From JBFLXB01 sp964570625 (lineage in GTDB: Bacteria > Nitrospirota > Nitrospiria > 2-01-FULL-66-17): DNA of 64,000 bases. Both the position numbers and the translations under genes were made by a program. Of this stretch, positions 1 to 8,406 are shown piece after piece. Numbering within the stretch: position 1 is the stretch's first letter; each line of letters starts with the position of its first letter. Location of the stretch: the NCBI GenBank assembly GCA_964570625.1, contig CAZMYW010000007.1, positions 1-64,000 on the forward strand, in the 5' to 3' direction. The notes below the pieces were generated by a model, which saw nothing but the letters and a program-made list of their open reading frames with translations, was not told where the DNA came from and did no database searches.

Positions 1-135
1 TTGGGCCACTTCACCGCTGAGGGCCACGTCCTCGCACCGCTCGCCATCCCACCCGTCGTACGGCTCCGGGCCGATCCCGGTCTCAGACAACCGGACATTT
101 CACGTGCTAATTAAAGCGGACATCTTGACGTGCTA
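1..135 (+). mobile_element. Possible end of an insertion element (IS21/IS481-like)
   Basis: An open frame enters from the left edge and stops with TAA at 112-114; its 37 residues resemble nothing I can name. Overlapping and following its end are two direct repeats 25 bp apart, CCGGACATTTCACGTGCTAA (91-110) and GCGGACATCTTGACGTGCTA (116-135). Tandem repeats of the GCGGACAT type at an element end are typical of IS21-family and some integrase-core elements. The rest of the element would lie outside the window, so this is inference from the repeats only. Confidence 0.3.
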
Positions 136-168
136 CAGACACGCGCGACGGACCTGGATGGCGCATCG

Positions 169-876
169 TCAGGTGTACTTTTCAGTGTGAATCTGGGCGC
201 GCGGCACGCCCAATTCGAGCAACAAAGGTTTGACCGCCTTGACCATCGGCACCAGCCCGCAGACGTACACTTCTTTCGACGCGGGATCGCCGAGGGTCTC
301 GCGCAGCGCATCCTGCACCCACCCCACCAGCCCGGTCCACGCCCGCGGGCGACTGACCGAGGGGAAAAATCGAAAGGTGGGATGCTCGGCCTCAAAGCGA
401 CGCCAGTCCGCCTCGTAGAGCAGTTCCTCTTCGTGCCGGACCCCGAAATAGACCGCGATCGGCCCCTGGAACCCCGCGTGGTACAGATCGAGAACCATGC
501 TGCGGATCGGCGCGATGCCCGTACCGGTTCCCACGTAGATCCGATCATGCGGGCCGCCGCGGTCCACGAAAAATCCCTGGCCTTCGTAGATCGTCACCCG
601 GTCGCCCACCCGAATCTTCGCATGGAAATAGGTGGAGACATATCCGCCTTCCACAAACTTGATGCAGAGATCGATCGTCCCCTTTTCAAACGGCGCCGAC
701 GCGATGGAATACGGCTTCTGAACCACGCCACCGTCCTTGGGAACGTCCACCATCACGTATTGCCCCGCAACAAACGAAAACTCCGTCCCCGGCTCAAACG
801 CCAGCCGAAAGACCTTAACGGTCGGCGTCAGAACCTCGATGGCAACAACAGTCACCCGATAAGATGTTTTAGGCAT
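169..876 (-). CDS. FAD/NAD(P)-binding oxidoreductase, ferredoxin-NADP reductase-like
   Basis: A 235-residue protein with the two-domain ferredoxin-NADP reductase architecture. The FAD-binding barrel carries KPYSIAS at residues 54-60, the family's RxYS flavin motif. The nucleotide-binding domain carries GTGTGIAP at 116-123 and a C-terminal CGLVPMV at 206-212. There is no fused [2Fe-2S] domain and no signal peptide, so it should be cytoplasmic and exchange electrons between NAD(P)H and an external carrier. I chose the ATG at 876; a longer reading runs into repeat copy 1 (894-1012). It is the last gene of the leftward cytochrome cluster, which suggests, without proof, a link between that cluster and the pyridine-nucleotide pool. 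Confidence 0.75.
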   Translation of the reverse strand: MPKTSYRVTVVAIEVLTPTVKVFRLAFEPGTEFSFVAGQYVMVDVPKDGGVVQKPYSIASAPFEKGTIDLCIKFVEGGYVSTYFHAKIRVGDRVTIYEGQGFFVDRGGPHDRIYVGTGTGIAPIRSMVLDLYHAGFQGPIAVYFGVRHEEELLYEADWRRFEAEHPTFRFFPSVSRPRAWTGLVGWVQDALRETLGDPASKEVYVCGLVPMVKAVKPLLLELGVPRAQIHTEKYT

Positions 877-893
877 CGACTCGCGCAGCGAGC

Positions 894-1012
894 GCCTGTT
901 CAGGAAGGCGTCAGCTGCAAGGCGCCGCGAGAACCGGCGCGGAGCGTACTGAGTCGTACGCGAGCACCGGAAGCGCAGCGGCAACGCCGCAGATGACCCT
1001 TCATGGACAGGC
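894..1012. repeat. Stop-adjacent palindromic repeat, copy 1
   Basis: A 119-bp imperfect palindrome. The outer arms are GCCTGTTCAGGAAGG (894-908) and the pairing right end CCTTCATGGACAGGC (998-1012). The centre has CGTAC-tgagt-CGTACG, and a GCGGC-AAC-GCCGC hairpin lies in the right half. It lies between the membrane-protein gene, whose stop codon is 9 bp from the right end, and the reductase gene. It is the first of eight related copies in this window. Confidence 0.9.
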
Positions 1013-1021
1013 GACGACGGA

Positions 1022-1825
1022 TTATAACAGGATGGATTCGGCGAGCAGGAGATACCTCGAAAACGCCTCACCCGCCATGACCATGATCACGGCGATGTAC
1101 AGGAGACCCGTAGCCGACATGTTGGCCTGGTAACGGATCGTGTTCAGGATCATGACCGCCAGCACGAGTGGACCCGCAATGCCGATGGCCAGGCGAATCC
1201 AGAGAAAGAGCCCGAGGACGCTCTCCAGGCGTAACGCCGCCCACGCCGTCTCGGGGCTCAGACCGAACCAAAACGTCGCGACCGTCAGCCCGCCTTGCAG
1301 CACCACCGAGACCAGAAACACCACGGCCAGGAATTTCAGATGGCTCATCGGCAAGTGGGGATTGGTCAGATACCGGTGGCCCAACAACATGCCCAGCAGC
1401 GACGAACCCAGAATGAGCGCCGAAAAGAGGAAACTCACCGGGATCAAATACGCCACCGCTCCGCCGGGCGAACGCTCGGCGTAGAGCCACCCGCTCGCGG
1501 CCACCAGCGCAATCCCGAGCGCGGCCGACGTATAGAGCCACCATACGGGATGGGTGTCTTTCTTGATCCAGAACGTCACCACATAGCCGAACAACGCAAC
1601 GGAGTAGGCGAGCGTCAGGATGATCACGCCGTGCGACCAACCCCCGGGGGTTCCACTCGCAGGAATTCCCGGAACCGCCAACCCGAACAACAGGAAAAAG
1701 ATCATCCCGTTGAGGCGGAAGAAACTCAACCCGAGCTGTCGTCTGGCAATGGCCGCGAGGAGCACGATCCCCCCGACCGAGAGTTGGCTGAACAGCAGGA
1801 ACAGAATCTCAGACTTCTCGCCCAT
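1022..1825 (-). CDS. Polytopic membrane protein, possibly DmsC/NrfD-like
   Basis: A 267-residue protein made almost entirely of hydrophobic segments, about eight predicted membrane helices. It has no heme-binding CxxCH motif. The length, helix number and a C-terminal NMSATGLLYIAVIMVMAGE segment recall the quinone-interacting anchor subunits of the DmsC/NrfD group, but I see no diagnostic motif and the family call is weak. It starts at ATG 1825, about 100 bp downstream of the diheme cytochrome gene and separated from it by a strong stem-loop (1873-1902). Its place in the cluster suggests it is a membrane partner of the periplasmic cytochromes. Confidence 0.5.
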   Translation of the reverse strand: MGEKSEILFLLFSQLSVGGIVLLAAIARRQLGLSFFRLNGMIFFLLFGLAVPGIPASGTPGGWSHGVIILTLAYSVALFGYVVTFWIKKDTHPVWWLYTSAALGIALVAASGWLYAERSPGGAVAYLIPVSFLFSALILGSSLLGMLLGHRYLTNPHLPMSHLKFLAVVFLVSVVLQGGLTVATFWFGLSPETAWAALRLESVLGLFLWIRLAIGIAGPLVLAVMILNTIRYQANMSATGLLYIAVIMVMAGEAFSRYLLLAESILL

Positions 1826-1872
1826 GCGGACTCACCATGAGGGACGGGGTGTTTTGATCAGCTTAGAAAGTC

Positions 1873-1902
1873 AGAGGCCCTGCGCAACCGCGCAGGGCCT
1901 CT
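1873..1902 (-). terminator. Perfect 13-bp stem-loop between cytochrome and membrane-protein genes
   Basis: AGAGGCCCTGCGC (1873-1885) pairs perfectly with GCGCAGGGCCTCT (1890-1902) around a four-base loop AACC. In the leftward transcript it comes 30 bases after the stop of the diheme cytochrome. It has no clear U tract, so it could be a partial terminator, an RNA-processing site or a 3'-end stabiliser that lowers expression of the two downstream genes. Confidence 0.65.
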
Positions 1903-1931
1903 CGAACTACCAGTCTAGACTCAATTCGGAC

Positions 1932-3617
1932 TTACTTCTTCTTCTTTCCGTTCTTGACCTTCGACGTGATCCAGAACTGCAGCCCGATCACAAACGCCGC
2001 CGCAAAAATCGGATACACGTATGCTTTGGTCGGAACCGGCGGTTCCAGAATGGTGCTATACCAGCTTGAGAGCGAGAGCTTTCGTCCGTTGTCGCCGTTG
2101 TGCCCATCCCACACGAAGAACAAGGTGGGGATGTATTGTCCGGTGGAAATCTGGACGGCCTTCTCTTTGTCGTCGGTCACCAGGGACCGTTTGAAAATGA
2201 CCCGCCATACCCCGTCTTTGTGCTGCACGTACGGGGTTGTCACTTCTCCGCTGCCGTGCGGCGCAAGCTCCTGGTCCCACCCGGTCCCGGTATAGGTTTT
2301 CACCGACCCGTCGGCGGACCATTTCCAGATGTCCACCCCGTTCTTTGGGTCACCGAACATAAACCGCGGCTTCTCAGGCGCGTTGAGAGTCTCCCACTTG
2401 GTCGGAAACTGGATCGCCACCGCATCATTGAAGACCGGATACTCTCGTTGGGCGATCGGCTTCCCCTCCGGCGGCGTCTCATCGAAACTCGCGACAGTCG
2501 CTAAGGATTCCGGAGTCGCCACGCTCTTATTTCTATCGCCCCACTCGATGAGGTACACAATCTCGTTGGCGTTATACAACGAACGGACCCAGGCATCGTC
2601 GACCAGGCGGACAAAGTTCCGGGGCTTGTGGGTGATCTGCCCACCGAGTCCAATGTAATTCTGAGACGTCTCTAACCACTTCGCATCGTCGGCGTCTGTT
2701 GGAAGATCACCCTCGACGAACTTCGAACGCACCACGAAGTCGTTATTCGGCTTCATGGTCAACGGATCGATCTGCTTCTTCGGGCAGAGCGAAATCACAA
2801 AGTTCGCCACATCCCAGCGCTGCTCGTCACTGAGCACATCTGCGAACGACGGCATCGGCGTGCCGTTGAGTCCGGTCGAGACCTCACGGAAGATGTTCGT
2901 GGGATTATACGGATCGCTGCGATTGCCCCTGAAGTTCCAGCACTTGTGCAGGTCAGCGGGCCGGATCGGGAAGTCCCACTCGTCCTTCTGGGTCGCGTTG
3001 CCATCTCCCCGAGCGTCCGGGCCGTGACACTCCACACACTTCCCTTTGTTCATGTACACTTCTTTGCCGCGCGCGATGCTTTCTTCTGAACTAGGAATCT
3101 GCTTCCCAAAGCTGATCACGGTCAAGGTCTCGGTCTCAGCATCAGTGAAGTCACGCTCCTTTACCAGTTCGGTGCGAACGAAGTCCACGACCTGCCGCCG
3201 CTGCTTCTCGCTCAGGATGCCGTCCCACGCTGGCATCGCTGAACCCGGAAGTCCGTGGGTCACGGTCTGGAACAGGTCTTCGATCAGAGGAAGCTCCCCA
3301 CTCCCCGTGAGGCGGACCTTGAAGGTCCCTTGATTAAAGTTCCTGGGGCGAGGCCACAAGCGGTCCGCACCGGGGCCATCGCCGGCCCCTTCAGGCCCAT
3401 GACACCACACACATTTCCTAAAATAGACTGCCTTCCCGGCTTCCAAATCTTCTGGCGTCGCCTTCGGAGGAAGGGCCGCCGTCGCCGGAGCCGCGACGTT
3501 CTCTTCTTGTGCGGTCGTCATCGTCACCGTGGACACCACTACGAACCCGATCAGAGCAAACAGTGTGAGCCCAATCACGAATCCACGCTTGCTCGAACCC
3601 TTGAGTATTCCCTTCAT
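1932..3617 (-). CDS. Diheme cytochrome c with ethylbenzene-dehydrogenase-gamma-like domain
   Basis: A 561-residue exported electron carrier. An N-terminal hydrophobic signal/anchor (about 11-33) is followed by two class-I cytochrome c domains: CVWCH at 69-73 with candidate methionine ligand 128, and CVECH at 194-198 with a GTPMPSF methionine further on. Residues from about 300 to 530 look like the b-heme-binding ethylbenzene dehydrogenase gamma (EB_dh) fold. A C-terminal helix (about 536-553) and a lysine-rich tail anchor it in the membrane with the bulk in the periplasm. Related proteins in Nitrospira have been proposed as gamma subunits or electron acceptors of nitrite oxidoreductase; no molybdopterin subunit is encoded here. 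It lies downstream of two more cytochromes and the bd-like protein in one leftward unit. Confidence 0.8.
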   Translation of the reverse strand: MKGILKGSSKRGFVIGLTLFALIGFVVVSTVTMTTAQEENVAAPATAALPPKATPEDLEAGKAVYFRKCVWCHGPEGAGDGPGADRLWPRPRNFNQGTFKVRLTGSGELPLIEDLFQTVTHGLPGSAMPAWDGILSEKQRRQVVDFVRTELVKERDFTDAETETLTVISFGKQIPSSEESIARGKEVYMNKGKCVECHGPDARGDGNATQKDEWDFPIRPADLHKCWNFRGNRSDPYNPTNIFREVSTGLNGTPMPSFADVLSDEQRWDVANFVISLCPKKQIDPLTMKPNNDFVVRSKFVEGDLPTDADDAKWLETSQNYIGLGGQITHKPRNFVRLVDDAWVRSLYNANEIVYLIEWGDRNKSVATPESLATVASFDETPPEGKPIAQREYPVFNDAVAIQFPTKWETLNAPEKPRFMFGDPKNGVDIWKWSADGSVKTYTGTGWDQELAPHGSGEVTTPYVQHKDGVWRVIFKRSLVTDDKEKAVQISTGQYIPTLFFVWDGHNGDNGRKLSLSSWYSTILEPPVPTKAYVYPIFAAAFVIGLQFWITSKVKNGKKKK

Positions 3618-3675
3618 CGTCAGACTCCCGATTTTCCCTAGATGAGTGCCGGTATTCCGCGCGACGCCAGCTCGA

Positions 3676-4593
3676 CTAGTCCCACGTTCTCGGATAGAAG
3701 CCCGTGTGCCAATATTCGAACATGATCACCTTCCACATCTCGTCGGTGGTCAAGTGCTGCTCCCACGGCGGCATCACCGAGGCCCACGGGAATCCCTCTC
3801 GCGGGAGCCCGATTCCGCCTTTCGCCACGCGCCAGAACACGAAGGTCTCCTGCAACTGCGCGATCGTCCCGGAATCCGTAAAATTGGCGGGGATCGGGTT
3901 GAACGCGAATGCGAACATTCCCCGTCCATCGAGATTGTCCCCGTGACAGAAATGGCAGTTCTGGAAGAAGATCGCGCCCCCTTCACGAACATACTTCATG
4001 TACGGGACGGCGTCGGCGGCCCAAGGGTTGTCACTGCCGTGTTTCTGCTGAATATCACTCGCGTATTTGCCCTCTGCGTCCACCCGAAATGGGTTTTCGG
4101 CGGTCTGCAGTGTGAAATTTTTCCCGTGAACCTTGACGGAGGCAGGGGGAGCCGGATGCACGGTTCGCAGCTCGATCGGCGCCTCGAACTTCGGACGGAT
4201 GGTGTCATATGTGCCGAAGGCAAAGAGAAGCGGCAATGCAACGAAGGTCACGGTGCGAACCCCCTTATACCCAGGGGTTGCCCCGGAAAGCGTCTTGAGG
4301 ATCGGCTCTTTAAATTCGGTCCAGGACTCCTCGTCCGATGACACGAGCAGGAAGAGCACCAGGGTGATCAGGCCCAGATAGGTTTGCAGCAGAGTCAGCG
4401 GGATCGGGGGATACAACACATGGCCGAGCACGATATAGGCTGCCAACCAGATCAACACCGCCTGCCAAAACTTGTGAATTGGACGCCCCTGTTTTTTCAG
4501 CACCCACCCGCCGAACACGAAGGCAAAAAACACCCCCACCAGAATCAGCAGGAGCTCAACCGGCATCGCCCCTGGAATCCAAATCTTACCCAC
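3676..4593 (-). CDS. Membrane-anchored monoheme cytochrome c
   Basis: A 305-residue protein. The first 130 residues hold about four membrane helices (near 10-30, 44-60, 66-84, 112-128), and the C-terminal half is a periplasmic cytochrome c domain. The single heme site is CHFCH at 213-217, with Met274 in SVMPPWE as likely axial ligand. It lies between the diheme/EB_dh protein and another cytochrome, with short intergenic gaps, in the operon that starts with the bd-like oxidase. The likely role is electron transfer between the quinone pool or a periplasmic donor and the bd-like protein. I infer this from context; no close family name is offered. Confidence 0.75.
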   Translation of the reverse strand: MGKIWIPGAMPVELLLILVGVFFAFVFGGWVLKKQGRPIHKFWQAVLIWLAAYIVLGHVLYPPIPLTLLQTYLGLITLVLFLLVSSDEESWTEFKEPILKTLSGATPGYKGVRTVTFVALPLLFAFGTYDTIRPKFEAPIELRTVHPAPPASVKVHGKNFTLQTAENPFRVDAEGKYASDIQQKHGSDNPWAADAVPYMKYVREGGAIFFQNCHFCHGDNLDGRGMFAFAFNPIPANFTDSGTIAQLQETFVFWRVAKGGIGLPREGFPWASVMPPWEQHLTTDEMWKVIMFEYWHTGFYPRTWD

Positions 4594-4679
4594 CGGACCC
4601 CTCCTCCCCTAGTACACCCGTGAAAGCCGTTACCGCACGTGCCGCGTGAGACCTCACCGTCTCACCGGCTCCGCAACCA

Positions 4680-5936
4680 TCACCCAACCTGCTTCTTCCC
4701 GTCCTTATCGACTTTGATGCCATCTTTCGCCGCGGCCGACGCATCGATCGACAGCAGAAAGTCCGCCAACTTCTCGACGGCCTCGTACGTGAACTTTTTG
4801 GAGAAATCAGCGGGCATCATCGAGACATCAGGAGCGTTGGGATTTTTAAACGCGGGAATCACAAACGCGCTCGGGTTCATGATCGACTCGATGACGTATT
4901 CCTTCGCGGTCTTGGCGTGAGCTTTCCCGGCCTTGACCCGCGCCTGATACTCCGCGGACGCAATCCGCTTCGTCGCCATACTCTTCTCGATCAACACCGG
5001 ACCGATGGCCCCGAACTTGTTGGGTGTCGTGGGGATCGTATGGCAGGCTCCACACCCCATCTTCGCCAGAATATCTTCCGGCTTGTCGGTTCCCACCGCG
5101 ATATTGAGCGCAGGAGCACCACCTGCCGGAGCCGCCGCCTCCTGGGCAGGTTCCGGACGATCAGCCGCGGGGATAAACTTTTCGTACGCCGCCCGAAGGT
5201 CCGCGACCGCGGGAGCTTCTTCGCCCTCGCGCGTGAACAACCACGTATCCACCGCGATCAACTCGTCGATGGACAGTTGGATCGGCGGCTTGTGAATCGG
5301 CGGCATCGGGCTCCGCCGGTCATTGCTGCCTTTCTCGCCAAAACCGGCCACCACGAAACAGTTCGGGCAGGAATGCGACTCGGCGATGTACTCAATCCCC
5401 GTTGTCGCACGCCCGCTCCCTGAAAATGCTTCGGTCTGTTCGGAATCCGGCTTCAGATACCGGGGATCCTTAATCCGTTCAGCCGCTCTTGCTGGAATAC
5501 CCGCCAGGTTCGGCGCGCGTTCGCTCACATCACCCGCCTTGAACCCATGACAGAGGGGGCACTGCCCCTTGCCCTGGCCGTGGAGCGTACCCATCTCGCC
5601 GAAGATAATCATCTCGCCCTTGTCCGCGAGTTCCTGGGGCGACATGTCCTCGGCCTTTTTTCCGGAACCGGCAGGTTCAACCTCAGGCACTTCCCCTCGG
5701 CTTTGCGGCAGCCAGTTCGAATAACTCGCGAACGAGCCGCTGATCAAGGTGAAAAATCCGATGGAGACGAGCAGCATGCGTGCCTTGGGCAACATATAGC
5801 CCAACCACATGAGGAACACCGCGCTCAACAGCAGACCGAAGGCGAGACCGAGCGGATCTAAGCCGCTGGATGCCCACCTGATAAACCAGATGCCTGCGAC
5901 AATGCCTACAAGGAGGCCAAGTTTTCCTGGAATCAC
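4680..5936 (-). CDS. Membrane-anchored diheme cytochrome c
   Basis: A 418-residue protein with two to three N-terminal helices (about 5-20, 28-48, 52-72) and two periplasmic cytochrome c modules. The first has CPLCH at 126-130 and a distal SPMPPIHKPP with Met211. The second has CGACH at 295-299 and a distal MMPADF methionine. Between them is a CPNCF sequence at 190-194 that looks like a heme site but has Phe for the His, so it should not bind heme covalently. An Ala/Pro/Glu linker (about 258-278) joins the modules. It directly follows the bd-like gene and probably belongs to the same complex. Confidence 0.75.
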   Translation of the reverse strand: MIPGKLGLLVGIVAGIWFIRWASSGLDPLGLAFGLLLSAVFLMWLGYMLPKARMLLVSIGFFTLISGSFASYSNWLPQSRGEVPEVEPAGSGKKAEDMSPQELADKGEMIIFGEMGTLHGQGKGQCPLCHGFKAGDVSERAPNLAGIPARAAERIKDPRYLKPDSEQTEAFSGSGRATTGIEYIAESHSCPNCFVVAGFGEKGSNDRRSPMPPIHKPPIQLSIDELIAVDTWLFTREGEEAPAVADLRAAYEKFIPAADRPEPAQEAAAPAGGAPALNIAVGTDKPEDILAKMGCGACHTIPTTPNKFGAIGPVLIEKSMATKRIASAEYQARVKAGKAHAKTAKEYVIESIMNPSAFVIPAFKNPNAPDVSMMPADFSKKFTYEAVEKLADFLLSIDASAAAKDGIKVDKDGKKQVG

Positions 5937-6010
5937 CGCATCCTCTCCTGGTCTGGATTTGGCGACCCCTCCAGGACGGAGGGGTCGCTCCCCGAATCAC
6001 TTCGTCGACG

Positions 6011-7954
6011 TTACTTCGATCCTCCGGCGATCACCGGCTGCCCAAGGCCGACAGGTTTACGCTCGTCGACCATCGAGGGCAACTGCTTGTGCGAGGCAAA
6101 CTCCCCGAGCCAGAACACGAACAATGTGAAGATCCAGAAGATCAACACGTTGAAGGACATGACGTTTGCGGCGAATCCGATCGTGTGGGTGAAGGCCCAG
6201 GGAGAGTTATCCCGGAACACCTCCATCGAATGCCAGAACAGGCGCACCGAGGATCGGATATACCCCATGAGCGCCATCAACCACGTGAAGGACACCGCCA
6301 ACGCGAAGAGCCCATACTGGGAGCGGACGGAGATTTTGCCCCACTCGACCGGGCCGGTGAGCTTCGCCCCCCGCATCATCGCGCTGTTCAGGCCGAGGCC
6401 GACGAAGAGACAGGTCAGCGTTCCCATCACCTGAGGAACCGAGAGACCGACGCGGACGTTCGCCGGGATGTAGTACCCCATGATCGCCAGCCACCAGTTG
6501 TTCACCATCGCCACGACAAACATCGCGATCATCGCCGCGTTACCCCAGGCCGCCCACGACACGGTAATGATCTTGTTGCAGCGCTGGTAGAGGATGAACG
6601 AAATGATGGTCGTCATCAACATGGTGTTGACCGCGCCGTTCTTGGCCGACATCACCCCGAAATTCCCGATCACGGGATGCTGCTGACCGCCGATCGCCTT
6701 GAGTTCCGCAGCCCGCATCACTAAGGTATGCGGCGTCAACCACACGAGGAACGCCGCGGTGGTGAGGAACAGGATGTACTTGATGTATTTCCGGTAGGGC
6801 TCTGAACCCCGCATCCGCCCCATGCCGTTGAACAGATAATAGTTGGTGGTGAAGAACAACGCGCCGATGAGCACGGCCTGGATGATGAACAACCACGCGA
6901 GCAACCCACCCATCAACGTGATACCCATCTGCTGGCGGTACGCGTACACTTCGCGCATCAGCCAGTAGCCGGCGAACGGAAGCGGAATAAGGGACGCGAT
7001 GGCTAAGAACATCGCCACGTATCCCATCCAGTCGTAGTAAGCCTTTTCGTTATCGGTCTTGGAGGAGAGGAACTTGTAGGCCGCATACGCGGCGACAATC
7101 CCGCCGCCGAACACCATGTTGCCGATGATGCGGTGCACGTTCAACGGATTCCAGAGGGCGTTGTGAAGGATGTGCGTCAGATTCCCCAGGAACTGCCCCT
7201 TCTCATCGACGCCGGCCGGAGACATCATGAAGCTGGCCCACGAGTTGGCCAACATCATTAGGACACTGCCGAAGACGTTGAGGAGGACACCCAGCGTGGC
7301 GTGGATCCACTTGAGGAACCCGCCGTCGTTCATGCGATCCCACCCGTAGTAATAGATATACAACGTGCCGCTCTCGGCCAAGAACAGCAGGGCATAGATG
7401 TGCATGAACGGCTTAAACAACGACGTCAGGTACGCGAAAAACACCGGATAGAGCGAGATGAACGTGAAGAGCAACAGGCCGCCCAGAATGGCGGTCACGG
7501 AGTAGGCGGTGAGGCTGATGCGGACGAAGTCATGCGCCAGGTCGTCGTATCGCTTGCCGACCGCGCGATCTTTGGACATGATCCCGACCAGTTCGATGAT
7601 CATGCAGAAGATCGGGACCGCCAGCACAAAGCTACCGAAGTACAGGTGCTGCTGCGCGATGACCCAGACGATGACTCGGTTTTCACTCATCGGGTACGGC
7701 AGATTATAGGAAGGGTAGTCGGCTGCCGTGGTCTGTGGCGCCGGAGGGCCTGACACACAACCCTCAACTTTGAAGTAGACGTCCTTGCCCTTTTTCTCGC
7801 AGTTCAGGGCTGCCGGAGCCGCGGCCTCTTCAGCCAGCGCGGTGCTCGGGACCAACACGAGCGCCAGAGGAAGGAGCAGCGCGAATGCCATCGCCCCCAG
7901 CATCAAGAGGGACCATACCCTCTGTCCATTCCCCATCGCTCTCATCAGCTTCAT
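6011..7954 (-). CDS. Cytochrome bd-like quinol/cytochrome oxidase subunit
   Basis: A 647-residue polytopic protein of about 14 helices, related to cytochrome bd oxidase subunit I (CydA) but longer. It has a cleavable-looking signal (about 14-41) and a short periplasmic Cys-containing segment. Candidate heme ligands and signature regions visible by eye are QQHLYFG with His103, HIYALLFLAESG with Glu194, NPLNVHRIIGNM with His274, and GYWLMREVYAYRQQMG (329-344), which matches the CydA GWxxxExGRQPW region. No CydB-like gene is present; the neighbours are c-type cytochromes, as in the bd-like oxidase clusters reported in Nitrospira. The reaction (O2 reduction or another terminal step) is inferred. 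It follows two micro-proteins in the same transcript. Confidence 0.8.
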   Translation of the reverse strand: MKLMRAMGNGQRVWSLLMLGAMAFALLLPLALVLVPSTALAEEAAAPAALNCEKKGKDVYFKVEGCVSGPPAPQTTAADYPSYNLPYPMSENRVIVWVIAQQHLYFGSFVLAVPIFCMIIELVGIMSKDRAVGKRYDDLAHDFVRISLTAYSVTAILGGLLLFTFISLYPVFFAYLTSLFKPFMHIYALLFLAESGTLYIYYYGWDRMNDGGFLKWIHATLGVLLNVFGSVLMMLANSWASFMMSPAGVDEKGQFLGNLTHILHNALWNPLNVHRIIGNMVFGGGIVAAYAAYKFLSSKTDNEKAYYDWMGYVAMFLAIASLIPLPFAGYWLMREVYAYRQQMGITLMGGLLAWLFIIQAVLIGALFFTTNYYLFNGMGRMRGSEPYRKYIKYILFLTTAAFLVWLTPHTLVMRAAELKAIGGQQHPVIGNFGVMSAKNGAVNTMLMTTIISFILYQRCNKIITVSWAAWGNAAMIAMFVVAMVNNWWLAIMGYYIPANVRVGLSVPQVMGTLTCLFVGLGLNSAMMRGAKLTGPVEWGKISVRSQYGLFALAVSFTWLMALMGYIRSSVRLFWHSMEVFRDNSPWAFTHTIGFAANVMSFNVLIFWIFTLFVFWLGEFASHKQLPSMVDERKPVGLGQPVIAGGSK

Positions 7955-8021
7955 AGGATTCTCCTTCGTTGTGCCGACCGCTCAGACAGTGAGCCGACTC
8001 CGGAGGCTCTTGGCGTCAGAC

Positions 8022-8141
8022 CTAGATCTTCAGAAAGGTGAAGTAATCCAGTCCCTGAATCTTCATCATGAACCAGTCGACGGCCTGGAAGTAAAAAAAC
8101 CATGCGACGATTGCCACCCCCAGCATGATCACCATCTTCAT
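8022..8141 (-). CDS. 39-residue single-helix membrane protein
   Basis: A micro-protein just upstream of the bd-like gene. It begins MKMVIMLGVAIVAWFFYFQ, which is one membrane helix, followed by a short amphipathic tail ending FLKI. A Shine-Dalgarno-like AAAGGG lies upstream of the ATG at 8141. Size and position recall CydX-type accessory subunits of bd oxidases, but there is no sequence signature to prove it. It is the second gene after the strong promoter at 8377-8406. Confidence 0.65.
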   Translation of the reverse strand: MKMVIMLGVAIVAWFFYFQAVDWFMMKIQGLDYFTFLKI

Positions 8142-8177
8142 CGTTCTTGCACCCTTTCTACGTCAAACGGACTTGGA

Positions 8178-8321
8178 TTAATGCCCACCGTAACTGTGAC
8201 TGCTCGCCGCAATGTTTCCAAACCAGTAGAAAAACCAGACCGAAACCACGGAAACGACGATGTAGATGATGGCGCCTGCGCGGCTGCCAGGACCCTCTGG
8301 GGCTTGGTGTTTTTTCTCCAT
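8178..8321 (-). CDS. 47-residue single-helix membrane protein
   Basis: A micro-protein starting at ATG 8321, preceded by GAGGAG at good spacing. A charged 15-residue head (MEKKHQAPEGPGSRA) precedes one hydrophobic helix rich in Val, Ile and aromatic residues (about 17-36), and a His/Ser tail ends SYGGH. It is the first gene downstream of the consensus promoter overlapping the end of the upstream gene, so it leads the cytochrome operon. It may be a small subunit or assembly factor of the bd-like complex; this is inference from position. Confidence 0.65.
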   Translation of the reverse strand: MEKKHQAPEGPGSRAGAIIYIVVSVVSVWFFYWFGNIAASSHSYGGH

Positions 8322-8376
8322 CTCAAACTCCTCGTGGGCGCGTCAGCTTAGGATTTGTCCGCGAAAGGACAGCGGC

Positions 8377-8406
8377 ATTATAGGGAAGCGGTTATGAGGG
8401 TGTCAA
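8377..8406 (-). promoter_or_regulatory. Consensus sigma-70 promoter of the cytochrome operon
   Basis: On the minus strand TTGACA (8406-8401) and TATAAT (8382-8377) are 18 bp apart, a perfect match to both hexamers. The -10 box overlaps the stop codon of the sulfatase-modifying-factor-like gene. Transcription would start near 8370, about 50 bases before the first micro-protein. The sequence CCCTATAATGCCGC around the -10 is shared with the promoter at 10070-10099. Confidence 0.8.

Noticed and set aside
130..996. Long plus-strand frame opposite the reductase gene
   Set aside because: It is the complement of a well-supported FNR-family gene and repeat copy 1; low-complexity Arg/His composition, no family motif. 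The same applies to the many other long antisense frames in this GC-rich window.
5247..5380. CPNCF in the 418-residue cytochrome as a third heme site
   Set aside because: The His needed for a c-type heme is Phe; the position corresponds to an ordinary segment in related domains.
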